A stretch of 64,000 nucleotides of DNA from Sandaracinobacteroides hominis (lineage in GTDB: Bacteria; Pseudomonadota; Alphaproteobacteria; Sphingomonadales; Sphingomonadaceae), in the NCBI RefSeq assembly GCF_016464365.1, contig NZ_JADCUC010000001.1:868001-932000 (forward strand). The letters run 5' to 3'. Made by a program: the position numbers and the translations under genes. The stretch's first letter is position 1, and each line of letters opens with the position of its first letter. Under the pieces are notes generated by a model. That model did not search any database and was not told the origin of the DNA. It saw only the letters and a list, made by a program, of their open reading frames with translations. Shown here piece by piece: positions 36,298 through 46,634 of this stretch.

Positions 36298-37454
36298 CCC
36301 TTCAGTATCCCGCGGATCGCCCGCGGTATCGGTATCGGCGGTTTTCCGGTGAGGATCCGCATCTTGTCCAGCATGCTGCTATGACCAGCATAGAAGCGTC
36401 CGACAAGGCCGCCGTTCAACGTGTAGAAGCGCTCCAGGATCTGCCTGCGCTCCTCCGGATAGGCAGCGCGGAACAGCATCTTGTTGAGAAGCCGATAGAA
36501 ACCACGCGATTCCCATGTCTCTATCGCATAGGTGCGCACGGCCCGATCGATCGCGACGGCGGAAAGGTCTGGCAATTTGGCCACATGCAGCGCCAGCCGC
36601 ACGGCGTCGGGAAAGCTGTAGCCAGTGACAGGATGGAACAGCCCGGCCGCCATCCCAACCGGCGCGATTCCTTCCGGTGAGCTCGCCAGATGCGCGCGGA
36701 TATCACCATCGATTGCAATGGGCAGCACGCCGTCCTCGTCGCGCAAGGTCCGGATGATGCGCCAGCCCTGCTCTGCCGCATAGGCGTGGATTCGCGCCAC
36801 GATCGTCTCGCGGTCCAGCGCCGGGCCGTCGGCATAATAGGTATCCTCGATCAGCGCCGTCGTCGGCGTGAACGGCAGGGTATAGACGAAGCGATAGCCG
36901 TCATGCTGGTCTATGGTCGCGTCCATGATGATCGGCCCGGTCAGGCCATGCGGCTCGGCCAGCTCCACTTCCAGGCCGACAAACTTCTGGAACCCCAGCT
37001 CCAGATGCGGCGCCTCCCGCTGCCCCCGTGCATCCAGCACGGCCTCTGCCGTAATTGTGCGTTGATCGGCCAGTGTGACACTATTCGGGTTGATCGCGCT
37101 GACGGGCACGCCCAGAAAGCGCGCGTGGGCCGGCAGTGTCGCTTCCAGCGCTTCATGCAACTTGTGCGAGAAGGCGGATTGGTACCCCTGCTCCAGCTGC
37201 CGTCTATAGCTCGGAAACCGCACCTCATAGTGCGGCCAGCTGCAGGCGATCAGCGGAGCTGCGATATCCGCCCCCTCCTCGCTCAGGTCGGCCCGAAAGC
37301 TGGACCAGGTATGGTTGCCACCGAATTGCTCGCCGGATTCGATGATGCCCACCCGCACCTTCGGCCGATGCTTCGCCAGAGCCAGCGCGATCAACCCCGC
37401 CGAAAGGCCGCCCCCCACAAGAAGCAGGTCGAAATGCGGAAGCGTCCCAGTCAC
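36294..37454 (-). CDS. crtY: Lycopene beta-cyclase
   Basis: Closes both beta rings of lycopene to make beta-carotene. 386 aa. Flavin-binding N-terminus LLLVGGGLSAGLIALAL, then the family motifs FGGNHTWSS and PFTPTTALIEDTYYADG, and GYSFPDAVRLA for substrate binding. First gene of the minus-strand crt operon; a 45-base divergent gap separates it from the hydroxylase gene at 37500. Confidence 0.95.
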   Translation of the reverse strand: MTGTLPHFDLLLVGGGLSAGLIALALAKHRPKVRVGIIESGEQFGGNHTWSSFRADLSEEGADIAAPLIACSWPHYEVRFPSYRRQLEQGYQSAFSHKLHEALEATLPAHARFLGVPVSAINPNSVTLADQRTITAEAVLDARGQREAPHLELGFQKFVGLEVELAEPHGLTGPIIMDATIDQHDGYRFVYTLPFTPTTALIEDTYYADGPALDRETIVARIHAYAAEQGWRIIRTLRDEDGVLPIAIDGDIRAHLASSPEGIAPVGMAAGLFHPVTGYSFPDAVRLALHVAKLPDLSAVAIDRAVRTYAIETWESRGFYRLLNKMLFRAAYPEERRQILERFYTLNGGLVGRFYAGHSSMLDKMRILTGKPPIPIPRAIRGILKG

Positions 37455-37499
37455 AAAGTCGCTCTAGCGGCGCAAAGCCCGCACGGCTAGGTGCAGGCA

Positions 37500-38282
37500 A
37501 TGCCAACCACCGCGCTTTGGATTTCACTTCTGGGCATGTGCCTGATCGTAGCCGTGCGATACCTCGCCGTATCCGGGCTGTTCGCCTGGAGCTCGCGCGT
37601 GGTGCGGCCCGATGTCTATGCGCCAAAGGACCCGAAGAAGGCCGTGCGGCTGGCGAAACAGATCCGCCGCGAAATCGGCTGGTCGCTGCTCGCCGCCATC
37701 ATCTATGGCCTCCCCGCAGGGCTTGCTGCGCATCTGTGGGCCACGCGCGGCTGGACGCGCATCTATGCCGATGTCTCCGACTATCCGCTCTGGTGGCTGC
37801 CTGTGTCGCTGTTCCTCTATCTCGCGATCCACGACAGCTGGTTTTATTGGACGCACCGCGCCATGCACCATTGGCCCTGGCTGTTCCGCAAGGCGCATGC
37901 CGTCCACCACGAAAGCCGGCCGCCAACGGCTTGGGCGGCGATGGCCTTCCACCCGTGGGAAGCCGTTTCAGCCGCCTGGCTGATCCCGGCGCTGACCTTC
38001 CTGATCCCCATCCACATCGTACCGCTGGCGCTGGTGCTGACGATCATGACCTTCTTTGGCGTCACCAATCATATGGGCTGGGAAATCTTCCCGAAGCGCT
38101 GGGTCGACGGCTGGTTCGGCCGGCATGTCATCAGCGCCTCGCACCACCATGTGCACCACGAACGCTATTTATCGAACTACGGCCTCTATTTCCGCTTCTG
38201 GGACAAGCTCTGCGGCACCGACAAGGGCCTCTCCGACGAGCTGATCCGAGCGAAGGCTAAGCGCGAACCGCAGCTGCAATAG
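37500..38282 (+). CDS. Sterol desaturase / fatty acid hydroxylase family protein
   Basis: 260 aa membrane di-iron enzyme with about five membrane segments. Histidine clusters: HDSWFYWTHRAMHH, AHAVHHESRPPTAW, NHMGWE and SHHHVHHERY. The family hydroxylates or desaturates lipids; relatives in sphingomonads lie beside carotenoid or hopanoid genes. It shares a divergent promoter region with crtY, so a role in carotenoid or membrane-lipid modification is plausible, but the substrate is unknown. ATG at 37500 was chosen; GTG 9 bases earlier is possible. Its end overlaps the 3' end of tmk by 26 bases. Confidence 0.83.
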   Translation: MPTTALWISLLGMCLIVAVRYLAVSGLFAWSSRVVRPDVYAPKDPKKAVRLAKQIRREIGWSLLAAIIYGLPAGLAAHLWATRGWTRIYADVSDYPLWWLPVSLFLYLAIHDSWFYWTHRAMHHWPWLFRKAHAVHHESRPPTAWAAMAFHPWEAVSAAWLIPALTFLIPIHIVPLALVLTIMTFFGVTNHMGWEIFPKRWVDGWFGRHVISASHHHVHHERYLSNYGLYFRFWDKLCGTDKGLSDELIRAKAKREPQLQ

Positions 38283-38889
38283 CCGCCTCAACTGCATCCT
38301 GAGCCTGCATCGCGTCGATCCGAACCATGCGCGGATCCCGCGCCGCCAACGCCGCAAAGCCCTGACGCACGCGCTCATGATAGTCGAGCGTCAGCTGCTC
38401 GAAGCGCTGTTCCTGCGGCAGATCCGCATTCTGCGCAGCCGCCCGCTTGGTGGAGCGCGACAGGCCTAATTCCACAGGCATGTCCAGCCACAACACAAGA
38501 TCAGGCCACAAATCGCCCGTCGCAAAGGCGTGCAACTGCAACAGCGTAGCTTCGCTCAGCCCCTTGCCAAACCCCTGATAGGCCAGCGTGGAATGGATGT
38601 AGCGGTCACACAGCACGGTCTTCCCGGCCTCCAGCGCCGGGCGGATCAGCCGCGAGACATGGTCCGCCCGAGCTGCCGTCACCAGCAGCACATCCGTCTC
38701 CGCTGTCCAGCGTGTCGTCGCCCCGGAAACAAACAACGCACGGATTTCCTCGGCGCCCGGCGTGCCGCCCGGCTCCCGCGTTACGACCACGTCCCGCCCC
38801 TCGGCGCGCAGCCGTTCAGCCAGACGCGCAATCTGCGTCGACTTGCCGGCCCCTTCGCCACCTTCGAACGCGATGAAGCGCCCCGTCAC
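38257..38889 (-). CDS. tmk: Thymidylate kinase
   Basis: Phosphorylates dTMP to dTDP. 210 aa. P-loop EGGEGAGKSTQ, DRY motif in CDRYIHSTLAYQG, and TREPGGTPGAEE, all complete. The start is GTG at 38889 (MTGRFIAFEG), overlapping the rlpA stop by 4 bases; the longer frame from 38985 lies inside rlpA and was rejected. Last gene of the mltB-rlpA-tmk unit. Confidence 0.95.
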   Translation of the reverse strand: MTGRFIAFEGGEGAGKSTQIARLAERLRAEGRDVVVTREPGGTPGAEEIRALFVSGATTRWTAETDVLLVTAARADHVSRLIRPALEAGKTVLCDRYIHSTLAYQGFGKGLSEATLLQLHAFATGDLWPDLVLWLDMPVELGLSRSTKRAAAQNADLPQEQRFEQLTLDYHERVRQGFAALAARDPRMVRIDAMQAQDAVEAAIAAAVRA

Positions 38890-39725
38890 CGCACCACCCT
38901 CGCATCCGGATAGCCCGAAGCCCGCACATCCCACAGCATCGTATCGGCGCTCGCCGAATCCAGCGGCCCGATCCGCACGCGCCACATGCCGTTGGGCGCG
39001 AGCTGCGCCACCGCCGGGCCGAAATCCGCCATCACCGAAGCCAAAGCCTTCGCCCGCCCCTCATCGGACAAGGCGGCGACCTGAATATAGCTTCCGCCAG
39101 CCGTCGGGGCCGCAACCGCCGCCTGCACGGGCGCCGAAACCACCGGCGCAACGGGCGCAGCCGCAACCGTCTGCGTCGGCAAACTCGGCGGAGGCGGCGC
39201 CAGCGGCGTGGATACCAGCTTCGGCGGATTGCTCCGCGCCCAGTCGCCGTCCGGAAACACCCGCTTCACCCGCACCCGCGCCAGCCCCGGCTGGTCCACG
39301 CCCAACAACTGCGCCGACTTGCGCGACAGATCGATGATCCGTCCATCCACAAACGGCCCCCGGTCGTTGATGCGCAGCACCAGCTGCCGGCCATTGTCCA
39401 GGTTCGTCACCTCCACCCAGCTCGGCATCGGCAACGTCTTGTGCGCCGCCGTCACATCGTCCTGGTTATAGATTTCGCCGTTCGCCGTCGCCTTGGCGTG
39501 AAAGGTCGGCCCATACCAGCTGGCAATACCCTTCTCGTCATAACCGCGGTCGTCTGCCGGCACATAAGTCTTGCCGAAGACGACATAGGGCTTGCCGATC
39601 TTCACCCCCGGCTGTGCCGGCGCGGCAGCGGCGGGCGGCTTCGGCACATGCGCCACCTTCCTGGGCTGCGAAGCGCAGGCCGCCAGCACAAGCATCAAAC
39701 CAAGTAAAGGAAGACGCCCCTTCAT
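38886..39725 (-). CDS. rlpA: RlpA-type septal lipoprotein with SPOR domain
   Basis: 279 aa. The lipoprotein signal peptide ends in lipobox VLAAC. The double-psi beta-barrel (GIASWYGPTFHAKATANGE to RINDRGPFVDGRIIDLS) is the RlpA catalytic fold, which cleaves denuded glycan strands. A proline/alanine linker leads to a C-terminal SPOR domain (YIQVAALSDEGRAKAL to WRVRIGPLDS) that binds septal peptidoglycan. It overlaps mltB and tmk by 1 and 4 bases. Confidence 0.93.
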   Translation of the reverse strand: MKGRLPLLGLMLVLAACASQPRKVAHVPKPPAAAAPAQPGVKIGKPYVVFGKTYVPADDRGYDEKGIASWYGPTFHAKATANGEIYNQDDVTAAHKTLPMPSWVEVTNLDNGRQLVLRINDRGPFVDGRIIDLSRKSAQLLGVDQPGLARVRVKRVFPDGDWARSNPPKLVSTPLAPPPPSLPTQTVAAAPVAPVVSAPVQAAVAAPTAGGSYIQVAALSDEGRAKALASVMADFGPAVAQLAPNGMWRVRIGPLDSASADTMLWDVRASGYPDARVVR

Positions 39726-40762
39726 CAGCGCAGCGCCGGCTCCACCGCATTGCCCAGCAGCGCCACCGACAGCGCATAGAAGTTGGAGCAGTTATACTCC
39801 ATGATCGCCCGATAGTTGCGGGTCGTCAGGAAAGCCCCCTCCCCCGGCCCGTCCGGCTCGATCAGGCTCATTTCCACCGTGTCGGCAGGCCAGACGGCGT
39901 TCATCGGCTGAAACCCCTTCGCCCGCCACTCGGCCGCGGTCATCCACTTCGAGTGCCGCTCCAGCGGGCGAATACACTCCGTCGGCTTCACCGGATTGGC
40001 AACCGTCGCCCGGTCGAATCCCGCCGGCACCCCCACGCGAAAACCCCAGCCGGCACCCGGCTTCCAGCCGTTGTCCTTCAGATAATTGGCGATGGAGGCA
40101 AAGGTATCCGGCGTCGAGTTCCAGATATCCGCCCGCCCGTCGCCGTCGCCGTCCTTCGCATGCGCCAGAAACGACGAAGGCAGGAACTGCGGCTGCCCGA
40201 AGGCGCCCGCCCAGCTACCCTTCAGCTGCGAACGATAGGCCCGATTTTCGCCCACCATCCGCACCAGCGCATCCAGCTCCCGGGTGAACAGGCCGGCGCG
40301 CCGCCCATCATAGGCAAGTGTCGCAATGGCCGAAGGGAGGTCGAACCCCCCCAGGATTCGCCCATAGCTCGTCTCCATCCCCCAGATGGCGACGATGATC
40401 TCGGGCGGCACCCCGGAATCGGCGGAAATCCGCTTCAGCGCCGGCACATAGGCCGCCGCGCGCGACTTCCCGTCGTCGATCCGCTGCTGCGTCAGCTGCC
40501 GCGCCAGATAATCGGCAAAGACATTGCGCTTGCCGCTGTCGTCCGGCTGGTTGCGATCCAGCTCCACCGCCCGCGCGCTGTACTGTACCCCCGCCAGCGT
40601 CGCATCCACCCACTCGGGCTTCAGCCCGCGCTGGGCAGCGCCAATCTTGTAGTTTTGCAACCACACCGGGAACCCGGCCTCCGGCGGCGTCTCATCCCCC
40701 ATGGCCGGGCTGGCGAACACAAGCGCAAGTCCCAGCGCGGCGAAAACGGGCAAACGGTTCAT
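39725..40762 (-). CDS. mltB: Lytic murein transglycosylase, MltB type
   Basis: 345 aa. The start at 40762 (MNRLPVFAALGLALVF) gives a signal peptide ending ASPAMG; it is soluble rather than a lipoprotein. Transglycosylase domain: catalytic glutamate in GMETSYGRILGGF, GSWAGAFGQPQFLPSSF and DGRADIWNSTPD. It cuts glycan strands to 1,6-anhydromuramyl ends. A C-terminal extension of about 60 residues follows. It leads the operon with rlpA, a second glycan-cleaving enzyme. Confidence 0.92.
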   Translation of the reverse strand: MNRLPVFAALGLALVFASPAMGDETPPEAGFPVWLQNYKIGAAQRGLKPEWVDATLAGVQYSARAVELDRNQPDDSGKRNVFADYLARQLTQQRIDDGKSRAAAYVPALKRISADSGVPPEIIVAIWGMETSYGRILGGFDLPSAIATLAYDGRRAGLFTRELDALVRMVGENRAYRSQLKGSWAGAFGQPQFLPSSFLAHAKDGDGDGRADIWNSTPDTFASIANYLKDNGWKPGAGWGFRVGVPAGFDRATVANPVKPTECIRPLERHSKWMTAAEWRAKGFQPMNAVWPADTVEMSLIEPDGPGEGAFLTTRNYRAIMEYNCSNFYALSVALLGNAVEPALR

Positions 40763-41021
40763 GCACAATCCTGTGCCACATGCGGTTGCAGGCGTGAATC
40801 CCCTTTCGCGCGCATCCGAGCCAAACACATCCACAGCCAGCTTGCCGCGCGCCAGCAGCGGCAAATTCCAGACAAACTTGTGCCATAGGTAATGATCCTG
40901 TGTGCAATTTCCCTCGCATCAATATTGGCAGAACGGCCGTAACACATCCGATGCTTGCCAAATCGGCTTCGCACCCCCAAGGCGGGGCTCCGGACAGATG
41001 GCGGCGCGTGCAGCCCGGTGC

Positions 41022-42725
<1,704 letters not shown>

Positions 42726-42729
<4 letters not shown>

Positions 42730-43115
42730 TTGCGGGTTCCTTTCGACTTGCGCCGCTCGATCAGGGGCAGGACCAGCTCCACACGGTCATGGATGACCTT
42801 GGGAACCAGCTTGAGGCCCTTGCCCTTCTCCATGCGGACAAGGCCGTAGCCGGCCATGGCCTTGAGGGTTCGTGAGAGGTTGGATTTCGCGCGGCCGGTG
42901 ATCTGCGCCAGCTCCTCCAGCGACTCCGGCTCCTGCTCGTGGATGACGCGAAGCAATTCGCAATTGCTCGGCGACAGGAACTTGGCAAAGGACATGGTGG
43001 ACGCGAACCAGACGGTCGGATCGCCGGGCGCGGGCTTTTCCTCGCCCCTGGCGATCCGCATGGTGCGGGCCTTCATTTCATCGGGTTCGGCGATCCCGAC
43101 CTTGAGTGTCGTCAT
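42726..43115 (-). CDS. HVO_A0114-type winged-helix regulator
   Basis: 129 aa. N-terminus MTTLKVGIAEPDEMKART is typical of this family. The winged helix has LLRVIHEQEPESLEELAQITGRAKSNLSRTL, with recognition helix GRAKSNLSRT, and the wing GLVRMEKG. These proteins are often antitoxins or repressors paired with small toxins. The stop overlaps the recombinase start, so it may autoregulate recombinase expression and hence ICE excision. The upstream neighbour does not look like the usual TumE toxin. Confidence 0.82.
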
Positions 43116-43134
43116 GGCGCAGCTCGATCATCAA

Positions 43135-43449
43135 TCATGGCTTTTTATTATCATACCGAGATAACTTTTTCAAGTCTTCCGGCAGATCGACTGAGCCGAA
43201 CATCTCGTCGAAAACATCGGCGAACCAGCGCTCGAACACCTGAATCTCGGCCTCGGTGATCGGCACTTCGTCGGGCCAGTCGTCAATGACAGGCAGCTTC
43301 TCCACGTCGAAGACATGAGGCGGACTGCCGCGCGACGGGCTGATGCGCGGAGCGGGATCGTCGTCATAGTCGTAAAGGTCGTCGGGGAGCGTTCCAGGAG
43401 CCGGCTGTCTCGGGCGGCCTCGTTGGACGCGGCGGCGCTCTGCGCACAT
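43135..43449 (-). CDS. Hypothetical acidic protein upstream of the ICE regulator
   Basis: 104 aa, not recognised. A basic N-terminus (CAERRRVQRGRPRQP) is followed by an acidic stretch (LYDYDDDPAP) and an acidic helical C-terminal half (EAEIQVFERWFADVFDEMFG). It has GGAGG 6-7 bases before the ATG and lies 19 bases upstream of the regulator, so the three genes to the recombinase form one unit. DNA-binding tail plus acidic body would fit a recombination directionality factor, a toxin or an antirestriction-type protein, none of which is shown. Confidence 0.6.
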   Translation of the reverse strand: MCAERRRVQRGRPRQPAPGTLPDDLYDYDDDPAPRISPSRGSPPHVFDVEKLPVIDDWPDEVPITEAEIQVFERWFADVFDEMFGSVDLPEDLKKLSRYDNKKP

Positions 43450-43583
43450 GGTATCCTCCGTGTTTCGCTGGTGGATTCAGGAGCGCTAAAGCCCCGGAAT
43501 TAAGCGAAGCATGGAGGGGGATCGGCGGTGTGTAGCGTGCCGCATTCGCGCCTATGCGCTGGCGGCACCCCCGCCGTAATGGA

Positions 43584-43799
43584 TCAGGACGGTTGCCGCC
43601 GCGCCTTGGCGAAGCCGCGATCCGTGGCGATGAACCGTTCCAGCATGGGCACGATCAGTCTGGCAGGCTCGATTGGCGCACCGCCATCGGCCAACAGAGC
43701 GCCATAGTCGATCAGGTCGCGGTGGAGTTGCGCAGGCAGTTCCACCGTCACCTTCACCGGCTTGTCGTCGGCGAGCGGACCGAGCTTCAGCTTCGTCAT
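43584..43799 (-). CDS. DUF2274 protein, ribbon-helix-helix like
   Basis: 71 aa. MTKLKLGPLADDKPVKVTVELP followed by AQLHRDLIDYGALLA fits the DUF2274 family, which ends trb operons in many proteobacterial ICEs. The beta strand plus two helices suggest a small DNA-binding protein. The start at 43799 is 2 bases after the trbI stop. Possible operon repressor. Confidence 0.8.
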   Translation of the reverse strand: MTKLKLGPLADDKPVKVTVELPAQLHRDLIDYGALLADGGAPIEPARLIVPMLERFIATDRGFAKARRQPS

Positions 43800-43801
43800 G
43801 G

Positions 43802-44938
43802 TCAATTCCTGTAGGGTTCGAGGACTAAATCCCTTGTGACGATGACCCTGACCGGGAATCCCGGTCGAATGGTCAGCGTCGGCGCGACTTGCAACTGCCG
43901 CTGGACGATCTGCTGCCCTGCCTGGTTGATGGTATCCTGCGCCCCGTCGCGAATAGCGCGGATCAGCCGGTCCTCGTCGTCGGTCGCCAGTTCCGTGCCG
44001 ATGCCGAGCAGCGTCGAAAGGCCAGCGGCCTTCATCAGATCCCACCAGTGGTAATCGACGCCATCCTCAAGCCCGGCATAGCCGGAAGCATCCGCGCCCG
44101 GCTGGCGCTCCAGCACGATGGAGCGGCCGTTCGGCAGGATCAGGCGGTTCCAGACGAGCAGCACGCGACGCTGGCCGAAGGTCACGCCGGCATCATATTG
44201 GCCGATGATGCGTGTTCCCTGCGGGATCAGTAGCAGGCTGCCGGTCGGGCTGTCATAGACGTTTTCTGTTACCTGCGCGGTGATCTGGCCGGGCAGATCG
44301 GAGCGGATGCCGGTAATCATCGCCGCCGGGATCACGGCCCCGGCCTGAAGGATATAGGTAGAAGCCGGAGCCATGATGCGGTCCAGGGCGACCGTCTGCC
44401 GATCCACCGGGCCGTTGAGAAAGGCCGTATGCCGGTCCTGCGTGCCGGTCACGCCGGGTTGAGCAGCCAGACCAAGGCCGGCGAGGCTCGGGCTTGAGGT
44501 TCCCGTTCCCGGTGCGGTCTGGAAAAAGACGCGGCTGACGCGCGCTGCCTCTTCCTCGGCAATGCGGCGCTGTTCCGCCGGATCGACGGCGGGCGTCGTC
44601 ATGACCGGCGGCGCGACGGGCTGGCCCCTGTTCTGCGCATCGAGGATGGGGCCGCCCAGATCGCCCGGCAAAGCCGGCCCCAGAACCGGGCCGGTATAGT
44701 CGCGCGGCAGGCCGGACAATCCGTCCGCCGTGGGACGGTTCTCGGTCGAATAGAGTTCTTCGCCGCTGCCGCTCATGTCGCGGGTCTGAAGCGCATAGAT
44801 CAGCGCCCCGCCGATGCCGAGAAGTGCTGCCGCTCCGACGCTGGCCAGCATCTTGCGGGACAGGCGGGTGACGCGCGGCGGTTCGGCGCGCAGCCGCATG
44901 GGTGCTGCGGTGTCCGTGGTCGTGCTGTCTTCGGTCAT
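43802..44938 (-). CDS. trbI: Conjugal transfer protein TrbI (VirB10-like)
   Basis: 378 aa inner-to-outer membrane spanning channel component. A short cytoplasmic leader is followed by one transmembrane helix (KMLASVGAAALLGIGGALIYAL), a proline-rich periplasmic linker and the VirB10 fold (AGAVIPAAMITGIRSDLPGQITAQV; LLIPQGTRIIGQYD; GLSTLLGIGTEL). It overlaps trbG by 4 bases. Confidence 0.95.
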   Translation of the reverse strand: MTEDSTTTDTAAPMRLRAEPPRVTRLSRKMLASVGAAALLGIGGALIYALQTRDMSGSGEELYSTENRPTADGLSGLPRDYTGPVLGPALPGDLGGPILDAQNRGQPVAPPVMTTPAVDPAEQRRIAEEEAARVSRVFFQTAPGTGTSSPSLAGLGLAAQPGVTGTQDRHTAFLNGPVDRQTVALDRIMAPASTYILQAGAVIPAAMITGIRSDLPGQITAQVTENVYDSPTGSLLLIPQGTRIIGQYDAGVTFGQRRVLLVWNRLILPNGRSIVLERQPGADASGYAGLEDGVDYHWWDLMKAAGLSTLLGIGTELATDDEDRLIRAIRDGAQDTINQAGQQIVQRQLQVAPTLTIRPGFPVRVIVTRDLVLEPYRN

Positions 44939-45948
44939 GACGGGGATTCTCCGGTCGCTTTTGCCGGCTGTGCGGCCTGCCGTTGCTCGATGCGGACGAT
45001 CCTGACCGTCTGCTGGCGATCGCCGCTGCCAAGGCGCAATTCGGCCGCGCCGAACAAGCGATCCACGATCAGGATGTTCTGGTGGATGCGGCTGTTGACG
45101 ATCTGGGTTTCGCCTTCCGAGCCGATGACGAAGATCGGCGGCATCTCGCCCTGCACGATGCCGCGCGGGAAGACGACATAGATGCGGCGGCCATCGTCGA
45201 AGACGGAGATGGGCTTCCAGGGTGGACTATCGCCAGTCAGGCCATAGCGATAGTTGCGTGCCGCATCTGCCGGTAGGATGGGTGCTGCCGGAACAGTCTG
45301 GCGCTGGCCGGCCGGTTGTGCCGGATAGGCCCAGGCGACGGACGGCATATAGAGGGATTCGCGGGCGCGCAGTTCGATCATGTAGGTGCGGCGGTCGGTG
45401 GTGACGACGAGATTGGTCGAGATGTCGGACCGGCTCGGTTTGACGAGGATATGGACGCGGCGCGACGTTCCGCTGCCGCTCTCCGTGTCGCCGATGATCC
45501 AGCGTGCGGTGTCGCCTGCGGCAATCGGTCCCGCGCCGGTCAGGCTCTCGCCCGGCTCCAGCGCGATATTGGTGATCTGCCCCGGAGCAGCATAGACTTG
45601 ATAGAGCGCGCCTTCCGACCAGGGATAAATCTGGATGGCGTTATAGTAGCCCTCGCGGCGCGGCTCGACGCGCGCGGCCGCATTGGCGTTCTCGACACGG
45701 CCTGCCGGTGTCCCGGCAGCGGTCCCGCCGCGCGCGACGGTCCATGCGGGCGGTGTGTGCAATGGCCGTGGCCGGTCATCGGTGACGGCGGCCGGCACGA
45801 CTGGCAATGACGGCACGTCAGCGTCGTAGCTGAATTGCGGCGGCTTGTTCGTTGCGCAGCCGGCGAGCATGGTGGCTGACAGCAGCAAAGCCGGAAGGCC
45901 ATGTTTACGGAAAGCCGGAACGGCGGGTTTGCGGGTCAACGTGCTCAT
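44935..45948 (-). CDS. trbG: Conjugal transfer protein TrbG (VirB9-like)
   Basis: 337 aa outer-membrane core component. The N-terminus has a lipobox-like LLSATMLAGC, so it is probably a lipoprotein or exported protein. Conserved VirB9 stretches include IQIYPWSEGALYQVYAAPGQITNIALEPGE, ILVKPSRSDISTNLVVTTDRRTY and RHIYVVFPRGIVQGEMPP-like sequence. Overlaps trbF and trbI by 4 bases each. Confidence 0.95.
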   Translation of the reverse strand: MSTLTRKPAVPAFRKHGLPALLLSATMLAGCATNKPPQFSYDADVPSLPVVPAAVTDDRPRPLHTPPAWTVARGGTAAGTPAGRVENANAAARVEPRREGYYNAIQIYPWSEGALYQVYAAPGQITNIALEPGESLTGAGPIAAGDTARWIIGDTESGSGTSRRVHILVKPSRSDISTNLVVTTDRRTYMIELRARESLYMPSVAWAYPAQPAGQRQTVPAAPILPADAARNYRYGLTGDSPPWKPISVFDDGRRIYVVFPRGIVQGEMPPIFVIGSEGETQIVNSRIHQNILIVDRLFGAAELRLGSGDRQQTVRIVRIEQRQAAQPAKATGESPS

Positions 45949-46634
45949 TGGCTCATCTCCCGCGACCAGGAGATGGCGTTGACGTAGATGCCGAGCGGAT
46001 TGGCGCGCAGGCGCTCCGCGTCGCGCGGGGTCTGGATCACGATGGTCAGGATCGCGGTCCAGCGTTCGGTCGTGGAAAGCTGGCCGTTCTCATAGTGACG
46101 CTCGGTCCACGCCACCCGGAAGCTGTCGTTCGACGCTCGGATGACGCTGGACACCTCGACGGCGATCTGCTGCTTGCCGACCTTGGTGAAGGGGTCGTTG
46201 CTGCGCGCATAGTCGTTCAGGGCGGCCGCGCCCCGGTCGGTCGTCCATTCATAGGCCCGCAGCCAGTTCTGTCGGACGATGATCGGGTCGGCAGGAATGG
46301 CGCGGACCTGCTCTATGAAGCGGCCGAGATGGAACGCGATCTGCGGATCGGTGGGGCGATAGTCGGCGACGGCCGGAGCGACGGTCTGCGCCTGCCCGAA
46401 CCGGTCGACCTGCACCACCCAAGGCACGACGGTCCCGCGCGCCGACTGCCAGACAAGGGCGGTGGCGAAACCGGCCGACAGGATCAGGGAACCGAACGCC
46501 ATGAGCCGCCAGTTCTTCGCCTGCACGCGGGCCGAGCCGATCCGTTCGTCCCAGACCTGTGCGGCCTTCTGGTAGGGCGTCTCGGGCTCCGGCGATTTGC
46601 CGTAGTGGGTGGCTGGTCGTTTGAAGATGCTCAT
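45945..46634 (-). CDS. trbF: Conjugal transfer protein TrbF (VirB8-like)
   Basis: 229 aa inner-membrane assembly factor. A cytoplasmic leader (YQKAAQVWDERIGSARVQAKN) precedes one membrane helix (RLMAFGSLILSAGFATALVW) and a periplasmic NTF2-like VirB8 domain (VWQSARGTVVPWVVQVDRFGQ; ERHYENGQLSTTERWTAILTIV). Overlaps trbL by 4 bases. Confidence 0.95.
   Translation of the reverse strand: MSIFKRPATHYGKSPEPETPYQKAAQVWDERIGSARVQAKNWRLMAFGSLILSAGFATALVWQSARGTVVPWVVQVDRFGQAQTVAPAVADYRPTDPQIAFHLGRFIEQVRAIPADPIIVRQNWLRAYEWTTDRGAAALNDYARSNDPFTKVGKQQIAVEVSSVIRASNDSFRVAWTERHYENGQLSTTERWTAILTIVIQTPRDAERLRANPLGIYVNAISWSREMSQ

Noticed and set aside
43521..43535. Third copy of the 24-bp repeat upstream of the recombinase unit
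   Set aside because: Only about 12 of the first 15 bases match and the rest diverge. The 9-base core ATCGGCGGY also occurs inside coding sequence (for example near 22574, 42227 and 45133), so this is not secure.
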